A stretch of 64,000 bases of DNA from Symbiodinium natans (Eukaryota; Sar; Dinophyceae; Suessiales; Symbiodiniaceae). Every line of letters starts with the position of its first letter. Within the stretch, counting starts at the first letter, position 1. The translations under genes and the position numbers were made by a program. The DNA lies in NCBI GenBank assembly GCA_905221605.1, contig CAJNDS010002273.1, positions 124,001-188,000 of the forward strand, read 5' to 3'. Positions 1 to 12,172 of this stretch are shown one piece after another. The notes beneath the pieces are model-generated. The model had not been told where the DNA came from. It saw only the letters and a list, made by a program, of their open reading frames with translations, and made no database searches.

Positions 1-872
1 GGCCTTTTAATTTTCATTCCGACTTAGGTTTAAATCTCGCTTCGATGGGCCCGAAAGGCCTTTCGACCTAGATCATGGGGGGGGGGGGGTGAGCATATAT
101 ATATATATATATATAGGTGTTTATATGTATAAAGAAATAAATATAAAAATCAGTCAATGAATAAATAAATAAATATATATATATATACATACAAGAAGTA
201 CAAATATGTATATACAAGAAGGGATTTATTGCCAATGCAACTACGTCAGGTGTCCTTCACGGAATGCTACCAGCGCTACCCAACACCAATTCCAATCAAC
301 AAGCCTGTGTATTTGTTGGGGAGCAACTCCAAGGCAAGAATTTCAGAAGCAAAGCTCGCGCATACTTTTGATGCAGAGGTGGTAGGGCATTCTGGAAGTA
401 GCCCAGCAAAATAACATGCCCTCAAATAGGGCCTAGCAAGCCCTGAGTCTCAAAAAAAACCCATGAGGAGGAAATTGCAACATTTCCGCCATCTCCTGGG
501 AAAATTGAAAATGTTGAAGTTTTTGGCTTTCAGGTTTGCCAGGCAAAAACTGAAATGTTGTGTGGTGGGTTCTTCCGAAAAAACGGAATGTCAAAAACAA
601 AAACGGCATTTCAGATTTTAAAAACTTGCATTTGGCCATGCGCGGTAGAGCGGGGATTTTGCGAATGCTCAGAGTGATAAAGGTCGAGGCTCACGACAAA
701 ATTCAGCACTCAAAAAACATGCTCTGTACAAGCGTGAGTCAATTGACCAAACTATGGAGTCCTGGAGACCTAGATGCAAGTAGCAGCCGCCTCAAGATGA
801 ACCGTCGCAGCCCGATTAAGGAATCGGGGGGGTGTCAGGAGCAAAACTCGGCGGAAGATGATCCTGGGCAGC
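1..872. other. Non-coding flank with TA microsatellites
   Basis: Holds a G-run near 78-88, (TA)n at about 95-114 and 172-187 with ATAA-rich sequence between them. The short open frames at 229-414 and 433-639 are not convincing. No telomere-type repeat occurs before about 1,980. Confidence 0.5.
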
Positions 873-1791
873 CTAATATTGAATCTCGGCCGGCTCGTTT
901 TGCAGACGGCCCTCAGCCCATAAGATCCACAAAATGCGAAAAAGACGTTGCGGCGGCATCTGCACCAGATCAGCATTAGACCAGGATGTCAGGCGAAGAA
1001 TCACCCAGCGCACACTGCTCAAAGCAATAGGATGCTCAGAGTCCGCATTGACCAATGGCGTCGAAGATAAAGCATTCGGCGCCGGCGCAGCCGAAGTGTC
1101 CGTTTCCAGAAGAGTAGCTGGCGGCGTAGGCACTGTACCCTTTGAAGCCTGATCATGTTGCAAAGGACCCATGGAAAGACCAACCGCGTTTTCCAGATGG
1201 TCGACTCGCGCTACCAGAGCCTGCCAAGCCGGATACGAGCAGAACTGAGGCGCAAGCCGATGAGCAGAGCCACAAGGTGGGGACCGACTGCGGGCCAGAG
1301 CACTTGCCCTTGCAGCCGTGCGACAAGCTCCCATAGGGGGCAGAACTGGGGAACGTCCACGATCTTGCCGAGCCTGACGAAGCGCTTGAGGCGTAGGCGG
1401 TGCCGAGAGCGAAGCTTGACTCGGAATATCAGCTAGAGGAGACCCAGGAGAAATTGCCACGTCTTCCAACTCATCAGATGAGCTTGAGGCTTCCCCAGAG
1501 CCATGCAGCGCAGCGGCCAAAAACCGGCGCCGTGGTTCTGTGGCCTTGATCCTGGACTTGGTTACAACAACATTACAGGGCCAGAAACTCAGCCTGAACT
1601 CTGGCAATACCTTGACCTGAAACCTCACTCATGACACCCCATCGAAGCCTCGGAGCATCCCATTGGTTGAGGGCTTGTGTGGGCTGCAGTTGCATTTTTG
1701 GGGCATGATGTTCATGCACTGCACTGCTCCCAAGCAGCAGGTAATTGACGCCGGGTTTTCGCACGGGCTGTAGCGTTTCAGACTGTGTCAC
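873..1791 (-). CDS. Unrecognised open segments, possibly two exons or a broken gene
   Basis: Two overlapping minus-strand frames lack an ATG at their 5' ends: 1573-1791 (72 codons) and 873-1628 (251 codons). The longer one is Ser/Pro/Ala-rich with an acidic patch (SSSSDELEDVAISPGSP), several RSRSP/RSPP-like stretches and a short amphipathic helix (WQALVARVDHLENAV). Composition is protein-like and no telomere repeats interrupt it, which is unusual here. No family is recognised. It may be an exon pair with a frame change, the gag-like part of a decayed retroelement, or chance. Confidence 0.28.
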
Positions 1792-3998
1792 GTTATAAGC
1801 TTCCAGAAGCGCGGTAGAACCGAAACCAAACCTGGATCAATGGCTCAACACCTCAATGAACACACACCCAGTAGACCTTAAACATAAACCCTTCTAACAC
1901 CCGGAACCCCATCCGCGCCACACAGGCTCCTCAAACCCGTATACTTGCAGCCAAATTGACCATAGTGCCTAAACCCTAAACCCTCGAGCAAGCTGGCAGA
2001 CAGCATGCAGCTGATGTCTCGAAGTTTGCGGCCTCTCCCGGGATTTCTGCCATTTCAAAACCGAGAAACTGAAACTACAGGCTGGCCCGAAAAATTGGAT
2101 TCCGGCGTTTCCGCCATTTGACCGCCGATTTCCGCCATCTCGCCGCGTATTTCCGCCATCTCTTTTGCCCGATGTTTTTCAAAAAAGACGCTATTTGCGC
2201 TCTGAAAATTGCCCTCCGCCTCTGCCCTCCCCCCCGCCCTCTCTGTTCCCCTCCGCCCCCCCTCCCTGCCCGCCTCCCGCCCCCTCCCCCCCGGTGGAGG
2301 GTTTGGGGTTTACTATTCAGGGTTTAGGGTTGTAGGGTTTAAGGCTTAAGTTTAAGGTCTAGTGATAAGGGCCTCGGCTTTGAAGGCTTTATAGGGTGGT
2401 GGGACTGGAGAGTAGCCGATCTTCGAAGCACAGTCAGGGAGCTGTGGCAAGAGCTCTGTTTAGGGTTTAGGGCTTGGGTTAAAGCGTCTACACAAGGATT
2501 TGGCTTGTCTACGAGGCATCATACATGCTCTGCACCGTGGCCACAGTTCAGTGTTGGTTTTAGCGTCTTAGGGTTTAGGGTCCATGGCATTAAGGATTTA
2601 AGTTTTGTAGGTTTGCAGGTCGATCTTCGTTGGTGCGCTCATCGAGACATCGTACATGCTCTGCGCGCCGTCGCAGGAGCATCAACCTACCACCCACGAA
2701 ACATAGAAAAACGCTATCTCAGAAAATGACAAACGCAATCACAGGACTGAAAAAAGGCATCTTCCAATTCTCGCCCACCATACCCTTAAACAGCTATTTC
2801 CGCCATACACTGGGTAAAACCAGTTTTAGTTGAAACTACTAAAATTCTGTAGGGTTTGGGTTTTTACAGGGGATACCCTGAATATACACCCCAATATACT
2901 ACAATCCCCAGAGGTACCTTAGTTTCGCAACCCTGCAACCCTCCCCCCGCTCCATCCCCTCCCCCCCCCCCTAAAATATTTACAATATTTACAGGCACCT
3001 GGAAATGCAAACAGAGAGGCCAGCTCCGTCTGGCACGCGTCGCACCTTGCCTTGACACATAGTGGGGCTTTAGGGTTTGTGGGGTTTAGGGTTGAAAGCG
3101 GAAAGATAGCCACAGGGGTTTAGGGTTTTAGGGCTTTCCGATTAGGGTTTTTGGGTTCAGGATTTGGTATTAAGGCCATCTGCATGGCTGAACTGACGTT
3201 CCCGGGGCGTTTTGGGGGTGAAGGGGCTGCTGCGTGCTACACTAAGAACTCGAAGCCCCCACCCTCCCCCCCACTCCCAAAAAAAAAAATCTGCGATGCA
3301 CTCCACGAATATTGGCTCGGAGTGGCAACAAAGGGGTGAGTGGTCGTCTGGTCTCCAACTTCCTCGTGGCACGAAAAGCAATACCTCAGCCAGCACAGCA
3401 CCCTCAATGGGAGCTCTTAGATGCATTGCAGAAACCCAGCTTCTGCCCTATATAAAAATGGGCAAGTACACCAAACTGCGCAGAGAACTGCGACAACAAG
3501 ATGTGATGCATGCTTCATGCAGGTCACTGTCGCACCCTTGCCAAATTACAAAATTTGAAGGGCCCGTGGCTTTGTCGTTCGAATATCGCTCAGCTTGATT
3601 CGAAAAGCATTCTTAGACTTTCAGGCAAAGCCATCGAGGCGTCCGATTGCCGAGGCACGTGGGGATGCTTGCTGACAGGTGAGCCAAGGCCTCGGGTACA
3701 AGAGGGTTTCGGGTTTAGCCAAAGCTTGGGGAACTCATCGTACATGCAGATACGATCTTTATCCCGCTGCTCAAAGCTAAAGCCGGGTTTTCTATCCGAA
3801 TTTGGCGTCGGTTCGGGGCTGTTCCACCATGTAGGCAGTACAATGAGGTCCTTTTCGATGTATACTCCTTCTGACTCTGTAGCAGAGCACTGGGGGGACA
3901 TGCGAACATCCAGCCGTGGAGCTTTGCATCCTGGATGGGGCGCTTGGAAGCCCGAGCACCAGCCATTCAGGGCACCCAAGCCTGAGCTTTGAAGACAA

Positions 3999-4003
<5 letters not shown>
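1792..4003. other. Non-coding region with scattered TTTAGGG units and C-rich sequence
   Basis: Isolated TTTAGGG/CCCTAAA units lie around 1975, 2310-2340, 2460, 2570 and 3068-3145. A C-rich pyrimidine stretch runs from about 2214 to 2292. Frames at 3510-3992 (plus) and 3590-4000 (minus) are both open and mutually exclusive; neither is recognised as a gene. Confidence 0.5.

Positions 4004-4057
<54 letters not shown>
4004..4057 (+). repeat. Homopolymer of 54 G
   Basis: An uninterrupted run of G, which on the minus strand translates as poly-proline and creates an artificial open frame. A run this long can form G-quadruplex or i-motif structure, and its length is error-prone in sequencing. Confidence 0.95.
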
Positions 4058-4058
<1 letters not shown>

Positions 4059-4540
4059 AAACACCTGACCATCATAAGAGGAAACTACACAGCACATTTC
4101 AACTTCGGAGATCCTTGCTCTGAACCCTGAAGTGCACAGTCAGCAGCTGTGCTCCCTATGCAGCGCCCCACATGACAATGGTCCCAGCCCGACTGGCCTT
4201 CTGCCAAAAGTATGCGAGGTAATTACAAGGCATGCCCGTTTACAGTTGCACTCGCTCAAAGACCAACAAGGAGAACACAGGGTTGTAGAACAGCTTTAGA
4301 ACAGTTCCGTCTTGAACAGCGATGAGATGCGATGCGTCACAAAGCCGTTTGGCCCTGTCGCATCCCATAGGCCATCCTGCGGCAAAGGAACATTATCTGG
4401 GTTTGGAGAGCCGTGAGAATCGACGAAACCGAATTGCACTTACAGTGTTATAAGAGTCGGACCTACTCGCAGGCGTGTCTCTCTGCATGCATGCTGTTTA
4501 ATCCATCTATCGGCAAACAGAGAAAGTCAGAGAAAGAAGT

Positions 4541-4649
4541 GGGGGGTTTCGAAAATAGGGGACCCCTAATATAGACCCCCTTTTGTAGGAGCCCCTTATA
4601 ACAAGGACCCCAATTTAGGCACGTGCCCCCCAAAGATCGTAACCCCCCC
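4541..4649. mobile_element. Fold-back element, GGTACC/TTTCGAAA family
   Basis: Left end GGGGGGTTTCGAAAATAGGG pairs with the complement of the right end (GGGGGGTTACGATCTTTGG). The inside is rich in short units such as ACCCCTAATA, CCCCTTATAA and GGACCCCAAT shared with the elements at 21785, 35640, 41690 and 50420. MITE-like: short, non-coding, inverted ends. No clear target-site duplication seen. Confidence 0.55.
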
Positions 4650-4932
4650 AAGGGAGCAGAAGCAGCCCAGCCTCGCTGAGAGGTGGGCAATCTGGCAAGT
4701 TCCCGATCGTTGCGGCGGCGGCCTGATGCTTCGGAACATGCCCGATCAATCAAAGAAACTAATAAACATGAGTTGTTGCTACTCTTATTCGTGTGTTTCC
4801 GCACAGTAAAACATGGCTGGCATTGGCTGGCCAGCCAGACACTTAGCAATCGCGCCCTCGATGCGAACGCTACGGTAGTTGGACTGGCGCCTGAAGCTCC
4901 GGCGTGCGCTGAATGAGTTCGGCCTTCCTTGG

Positions 4933-5137
4933 CTTAGGGTTTAGGGTTTAGGGTTTAGGGTTTAGGGTTTAGGGTTTAATTAGGGTTTTTTTTGCCACCC
5001 GACTAGCCACAGCAATGCGGGGTACATTGGTCGGAGAATTAGGGTTTAGGGTTTAGGGTTTATAGGGTTTAGGGTTTAGAATGAGTTCGGCCTTCCTTAA
5101 ACCCTAAACCCTAGACCCTAAACCCTAAACCCTAAAC
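4933..5137. repeat. Head-to-head telomere-type arrays with duplicated flank
   Basis: TTTAGGG arrays at 4933-4979 and 5040-5078 are followed at 5098 by a CCCTAAA array to 5137. The 20-mer GAATGAGTTCGGCCTTCCTT immediately precedes the first array (4911-4930) and recurs at 5079-5098 exactly at the orientation switch. Confidence 0.85.
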
Positions 5138-8100
5138 AGCCACACGGCACCATGCACTGCATCCTCGTTTCGACCATAGAGGGATCCTGGCCATCTGAGA
5201 GTCCGTGATGTGCTGCTGGAGGTAATCGAAAGTCGTCCCTCCTGTTGAGCTTGGAAGCTTGCATGGGGAGGCCTTCCTTTCGTGTACTTCAAAGCCGGAC
5301 CTGTTCCCACCACAGACGGTGGCATCCCCCCAGGGCTGCCTCAGCTGAAAAAACATGCTGGTCCATTGGGAATTCATGGAATGGATGCCCAAACCTTACC
5401 CTGAGGCTGACTTCGCTCCATGGTGCTGTCTGCATGGATCACGGGACAGACCGAGCCCGCACTTGCTGAGAATCCGCCACTCGACGGCCGCACGATGAAC
5501 TGCTCCACGAAGCTCCAGTGCCTGCGGTTTCAATGGCGAGAAGCCCGCTGAAGCGACGGATCTATCAGCTATCAGATGTGCTATAGTAGCTATAGCCATG
5601 TAGTACATGATCTCAACACTGACGACCATCTGCAAACATAGGGTTTAGGGTTTAGGGTTTAGGGCTCATTTGTGTAAGGCCCCAGTCCTCCACCGGAAGT
5701 CGAGCACACGTGAGATACAGGCATTGAAGGCACCTGGAACGCACAGTTCAGGAGCTTTGGGCCCGTGCCCAATGTAAATAAACATGTATATGAGCATATA
5801 TATATATATTATGTATATATGTATATATATATATATATGTCTGTATATATATATACATATACATAGCACGCCTTTCGCTTCTTTTCTGTGATTATATTAG
5901 CTACAGTTGGAGACAACTTCAACCACCCAGTGTGGATCATGCCACAATGCTTGGCCGTCCGAATTCATCGCCTTCAGCGCTGCCACATCGAGAGAGGGGG
6001 GGCAGGTGCTTTTGGGAATGCTTCTTTTTATCAGCGAGATGGCCTGCCAGGGCGTACCACGTCTTCTCCTCTAAGGAGTCCTTGCGGGACTCGACGAACC
6101 GCTTTACGCTCCTCAGATGTTGCAGGCAGCTGATGGCAGCTTCAGCGGGCACAGAAAGGCTGTGTGGCAACACCAAGTGCGGCGTTTGTGAGACACTTGG
6201 CGTGGGCTGCTTAAAGAAGTGCTGATCACGCCCTCATATTTGGGCCCTACAAGAGCAGCTAGCACACATGGATGCGTTCAGACTGTTGACATCAGCACAG
6301 TGTGGACTCATCAAGGTTCTTGCGTGCACTTTATGTAGGCAGCACTTGGCGGCTAGCAGGTTCAATCATTCTTCCAGCCATCTTCGTCTATAGTTGTAGA
6401 TCAGTCCAGCGGACTGTGGTGCGTTGCGTAGCCGATCCAAAAACTGGCGGTGCTCTTTGGGGACATAGGCCTGCACAGGGACTGCGGCCCACGTAAGTGA
6501 GCGCAGATTCGCGCTTTGCAAACCGTGAGAGTGGGCAGGCCACCATGGTCCTAACTAGAGGTGCTCGGGTGGTGTTGGCTCCGAATCTCCTGTGAGACCT
6601 CAGGCGTTTCTGGACACGGCACTGGGAGCACCGTGCCCTGCCGAAAGAGCACTTGACACAAGTCATGGGACACACACACACTTGGACAAACCTCTCCATG
6701 GGAGCACGACAGCAGACTTTTGCGCCAAAAGCAAGTCGAAAGGGCACTTCCACCCCATGGGCCTGGAGCAGCAGGTGGGGAAGAAGACTCTCAAGCAACA
6801 ACAATGATGGTGCCCAAACAGAAGAGCCTACGAAGAGCAGACAGCAGGAGGCGAGAGGAGCCTTTGAACCCTCAACACTAAACCCCAAATCCCCTATACT
6901 CGGAATCGCGCGGAAACCTTCAGCACATGGCGGGGCCTCGAAAGCTTTCACAGCCTCGCGGAGCTCGGCAGACGTGTTCTGGATGCCCAACAAGGCATCC
7001 ACAGCCTGAGAAGTGTATCAAGTTTCTTCGGTCGTCCATGGATTTCGGCGAAGTGGCCAGCTAAAACGAATCCTGAACCAAAACTCGCACTCCCGACCGT
7101 AGCTTGCAGACACCCCACCATGCTATGGGGGATACCCAATGGTGTGGGGAGGGGGTGGTATCTGCACTATCATCAGGGGACAACGTAACAACTTCTGGCC
7201 ACTACAGTCGAGACAGCTCGCTTGCAAGTACAACGAATGGCTGTTTCAGGCTATGCAAAAAAAAATCGCTGATCAACACCATGTGGGAGTGTCACAAAAC
7301 AAGGGAAGCCCTTTGTAAACTCGAATCCTCACTATAGGAACCCTCAAAAAGGGGGCACGCGACAGTATTTTTGGAAATCCTGGGCACCTTGTAGCTGACC
7401 ATCAACCAATTGCCAGTGATCCGACCTATTGTACCCCTGGCCCGAAGTCGCTGCTTTGTCTAGAGCGGCCGGGAGGCAGGAAGGATGGTACTCATGGCGC
7501 CCGAGGGCCCGTTCAAGCTGAACCTGAAATTTTCGAAGCGCTCGGACTCGGGCTATTGGACATCTTGCTAAGATCGCAAAACTGCTTGCCGTGTTGGCCT
7601 GCCTCCCCAACATTTCGGGATCTGGAGGTCCAGCTATGTCAATAACTGGCATAAACTGTCCCTAAGTATGATGGCTATCGCTGCTATGAAGCTGTTAACT
7701 AACCCTAAACCCTGAACCCTAAACCCTAAACCCTAAAACCAGCACAAAAATTCGGCAACTGATCCCCAAGGCGGTATCTGAACTCCACGTGAAGACCAAG
7801 AACTCCTCTTCGCCATTGCCACCGTCCATCCTGACCTTGACCGACTTGATGTACCTGTAAATGTCGGAGGGTTTAGGGTTTAGGGTTCAGGGTTTAGGGT
7901 TTAGGGTTTGGGGTTTGGGGTTTAGGGATTCCAGGCAAGGGCACTGTGTCAGGGAGGGTTCTCGCTGTTTGTCGTCTTAACGCGCCTCAACAGTACCCCT
8001 AAACCCTACTAAACCTCCACCCCATGAACATCTACAACCCCCCCCCCCCCCCCCCAAAAAAAAAAAAAAACCTCCCCAGGGCACGGGCGCAGCCGAAAGA

Positions 8101-8568
8101 AGAAAAGGAAAGGCTCACACATCAGCGCATGGTCGGCAGGTGACCGGGCAAACCTGGGACAGTGGAAGTTGCAGAAATTGCAGAGAAGCTGATTCAGTGT
8201 AGGGTTTAAGAGAAGGCTTCTTAAGCTGCAGCATCTGCTGAACATTCAGACACTTCGGGCGCTCTTGAGTCTGAGCTGGGAAACCCAAAATGTCATAGCA
8301 TACCAGCACTAAGGCAAAGTCAGCAAACAGCTCTAAAACCGGTGTCACGGCTTCAGCCCAAACCTCAACCCGATGATGTTTGTTCTGCGGCGACGTCACG
8401 CTCGAGATTGAGTCTCTACGCACCCTCTATATCGCGCCCACGCTTTGAACTGCTCCTGGACCTCTTCGCCAAGGGGCATGATGGGCAAGCAAACAGATGC
8501 AAGCCTCCAGAGGGCCTCTTCCAAGGTGTGGAGCTCTTGCAACCTTAGCAGCTTAAGCTCATGCTGGA

Positions 8569-8661
8569 CCTAAACCCTAAACCCTAAACCCTAAACCCTA
8601 AACCCTAAACCCTAAACCCTAAACCCTAAACCCTAAACCCTAAACCCTAAACCCTAAACCC
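8569..8661 (-). repeat. CCCTAAA array, about 13 copies
   Basis: Perfect heptamers in minus-strand TTTAGGG orientation, ending abruptly in unique sequence on both sides; interstitial. Confidence 0.95.
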
Positions 8662-9533
8662 AGCTCAAGGCTTCAAAGCAGGTCGCAGGTTGTGGATGTT
8701 CTCGTCTCTCATCGAAGAAGAGATGGCCTTCAGCCACAAACACTCCATGTTTAGGGTTTAGGGTTTAGGGTTTAGGGTTTCCATGGAGCAACAATGGAAG
8801 CTCTGGAGACAGAAGGGAGATCAGGGTCCGTCGCCGCCTCCAAGCTACTGATGACGTGGCCCCCCTCGGACTCGATGATAATGTGGGTTTTGAAGAACCA
8901 CTCCTCGTCCACCAACCTTAGGATCAGAGGATGCCGATCCTTTAAAACCCTTAACATCCCTAAGCCCTAAACCCTAAACCCTAAACCCCAAACCCGCCCT
9001 CCCCTTTCATCCAGGAGCCCCGTGAAGCGGCGGAGGAGCCGCAAGTTGGAGGGCTTGATGGGACCTGCGTCGGGTTGAGGGCTTTAGGGATCACAGTCAT
9101 ACACACACACAGAGCTACCTACCTGTACCTTTAGGGTTTATAGGGTTTAGGGTTTAGGGTTAGATACTATACCTACCTATACTCTACCTACAGTACCTAC
9201 CTGCATGCCTCAGAGTCGACGGAATCAGAATGCAGCAACATCAACAACCATGCAAGGCGGAGGAGGTTGGACACCCGCCATAGACTTGAAGCGAATTCCT
9301 CTTGCGAAGGGTCTCTCCCTCTCTCCCTCTCTCCCTCTCTCCCCTAAACCCTAAACCCTAAACCCTAAACCCTAAACTCTGTGCAGGCCTGTGGGGTCCA
9401 GGCGCTCCCAGTTGTTCAGCACGCAGCCGGCATAGTCAAGCATAGGGCGCCTCTGCAACCTCTCCTGGCCAACTTTGGTGTGCAAAGGACAGAACGAAGG
9501 GACGCTGGAGTCTCAAGGCGGAGGCTTCCACTT

Positions 9534-9593
9534 AGGGTTTAGGGTTTAGGGTTTAGGGTTTAGGGTTTAGGGTTTAGGGTTTAGGGTTTAGGG
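9534..9593 (+). repeat. TTTAGGG array, about 8 copies
   Basis: Perfect plant-type telomere heptamers embedded between unique flanks. Confidence 0.95.
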
Positions 9594-9697
9594 GTCTGCC
9601 GAGGTGCACTCACACCAACCCATGGCATCGATAGCCACGCGGGCAGGTGATCCAGGTGAGGGCGCCGGCCTCGCATGGTCAAGGTCCCCTGCCTTTC

Positions 9698-9815
9698 CTA
9701 CTCTGACTATTGTTTGCTTAAGAACCCCAAAAGAATAAAAAACAATCATCCCTATATTAGCCTTAACAAGGAAGAATATTTTCTATTTTTTTCTGGGTTC
9801 TTAAGCAATGAGTAG
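9698..9815. mobile_element. Fold-back element, TTGCTTAAGAACCC family, copy 1
   Basis: The right end, read on the minus strand, is CTACTCATTGCTTAAGAACC; the left end is CTACT, a short insert, then TTGCTTAAGAACCCC. The interior is AT-rich with TTAACAAGGAAG. The second copy is at 26784-26919. Non-coding and about 118 bp: MITE-like. Confidence 0.65.
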
Positions 9816-11368
9816 CTGAATGGCCTGAGAACACATGACATCTAACGACAAGATCTCGTTGATCCTGCGTGATGATTTCACTGAGCCGTGGGGCCAAGGA
9901 TGTCCAGCTTCACCGTCTGGCCCTTCTCGTAGACATCCGTGGGGCCGTGCAGGTAGGCGAGGCAAATGTATCCTCCGAGCATTCCGCATGCGGATCTTCT
10001 GAAGGCTCACTTCCCGGAACCATCACTTGAGGTGATAGCTGGACTCCCTAAACCCTAAACCCTCAACCCTGGTGCACCCTAAGCCGCCCCACCCCCCCCC
10101 CCCCCCCCGCAAGAAAACAAAGCCCCAGGCCTAGTAGCGAGTGAAGGCACTCAGCCTCGCCTTCAGTGAGGACCTCCAGAGCCTCCTCCAAAGAAGCTCA
10201 AGCTGTTCTGCACCCTCTGCAACTGGTTACTACAGGGTGCAGGGTTGGTTCCTCATGCAGCTATGGACTGCAGCCCTTTGCAACTTCATGTGTTCTTGCG
10301 TCTGCTTGCTATCAAGCACTCGCTGCAAGTGGGATCTGCTTGCCCTGCATGACTCTGTAAAGCTGGGCCACCCTCCAACGAACTGCTGGCCTCTCTCAAA
10401 CTCTAGGTGTGGTATTGCCGTGCTGCGGGTGTCCTTGACGTCTGCCTGGCTGCAGGGCAGCACGTCGCGGAGCCTCAGTCGATCCCCACCCGCAAATTTA
10501 CGGCTGCTTTTCGGGCATGCCCTGCGTGTTGATTTCGGCCCCCCCAGGATGGTATCCACACTACTCGAAGGCTCCAAGCAAGCAAACATGCACATGAGTG
10601 TGATCGGGAAGGGGGGGGGGGGGCGTATAGGAGCCACCACGACTCACATCACGATATGTTTTTTACACCCAGCTCGATCTGCATCCAAGGCAACTCTTGT
10701 TCTGCGACTGTGCGGAACATGCCGTGGACGGTCAGCGTCGGCAGTACTTCCTGAGCAGGCAATTAAAACTTATTGATTCATGAGTATAGCCCGCTGGGTT
10801 ATGCTGCTTAGGGTTCAAGTCTACGTACCTAGCTTGAACTTGCTTGGTGTGACCCTCTGCGTATGGCTGCTCAGGACATCTCTCCGCTCTCTGCGAATGG
10901 CTTGTCTCACACAACAGTTCCCGATCCAGGCACAGACATCCTCACCAGTCGGTCCCACGGCGCAGGTAAGACTTTCACCTTGGGCAAGCGACAAGCAACC
11001 CCGCGTTTTGGACTTGTCGTGTTGCGTGTCCCGCATAACCCTATGAGAAGTGCAGAGGAGACGCTGGATCTGCGCATGGAAGAAAGCCACATTCTTTGAC
11101 ATTCCACCACGCGTCCACCTGCATCACTGCATCTGGCTCAAGAAGGCTCTCGGCAGTGGGCATTGCTTTCGGATCTGCGTCATGCGGGGACTTCCTAAAG
11201 CAGCACACGCTCGCCGGCCTGACAGCAAGACACATATGGACACATGTTGATCATGACCCCACTTGCTTGTGCGCGATCATCGCGGCTCATGCAGTGACAA
11301 CAATAGGTTGAGCACGGTGTCCCTGATTTTCCTTGACCGCCGCTTTCCCCCCCCCCCCCACAACTCAA
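9816..11368. other. Non-coding region without telomere arrays
   Basis: A short CCCTAAA island at 10046-10064, a C17 run at 10092-10108 and a G-run at 10611-10623. A 211-codon plus-strand frame (10141-10776) overlaps a 136-codon minus frame; neither shows a recognisable domain. Confidence 0.4.
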
Positions 11369-11691
11369 CACACGCACACACACACATAGACACACACACG
11401 TAGACACACACATATAGACACACACATATAGACACACACATATAGACACACTCACATATAGACACACTCACATATAGACACACACATATAGACACAGAGA
11501 CACACAGAGAGACACAAAGAGACACAGAGAGACACAGAGAGACACACAGAGACACACACAGAGACACACACACAGAGACACACACACACACAGAGACACA
11601 CACACACAGAGACACACACACACACACACACACACAGAGACACAGAGACACACACACAGACACACACAGACACACACAGAGACACACAGAG

Positions 11692-11723
<32 letters not shown>

Positions 11724-12172
11724 ACACACACACAGAGACACACACACAGAGACACACACACACAGAGACACACACACAGAGACACACAGAGACACACAGA
11801 GACACACACACACAGAGACACACACACACACAGAGACACACACACAGAGACACACACACACAGAGACACACACACAGAGACACACACACAGAGACACACA
11901 CACAGAGACACACACACAGAGACACACACACAGAGACACACACACACACAGAGACACACACAGACAGAGACACACACAGAGACACACACAGAGACACACA
12001 CAGAGACACACACAGAGACACACACAGAGACACACACAGAGACACACAGACAAACACACTCTCCCTCTCTGTCTCACACACTCACACACACACACTCTCT
12101 GTCTAACACACTCACACTCTCTCACACACACACAAACACACCCACACTCACACTTTCACACGCACACTGACT
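11369..12172. repeat. CACACAGAGA-type minisatellite, about 800 bp
   Basis: Irregular alternation of (CA)n and GAGA blocks, most regular between 11560 and 12056 where CACACACAGAGA-like units recur. It is free of stops in all three minus-strand frames because the repeat encodes Cys/Val/Ser/Leu, so the long reading frames over it are artefacts. Confidence 0.95.

Larger units (their letters stand above)
4058..9697. other. Gene-poor region rich in telomere-type islands
   Basis: No confident gene. Besides the arrays listed separately it has TTTAGGG/CCCTAAA islands near 5639, 7698-7738, 7866-7927, 8750-8780, 8957-8995, 9130-9160 and 9342-9376, a (TA)n tract at about 5795-5865, a C/A run at 8038-8070 and a CCCTCT microsatellite at 9313-9343. 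Confidence 0.5.

Noticed and set aside
8569-8661. Regular short repeats as a CRISPR array
   Set aside because: There are no spacers; units are contiguous telomere heptamers.
11277-12131. 284-codon Cys/Val-rich open frame on the minus strand
   Set aside because: It is the translation of the CACACAGAGA minisatellite; all three minus-strand frames are open over the repeat.
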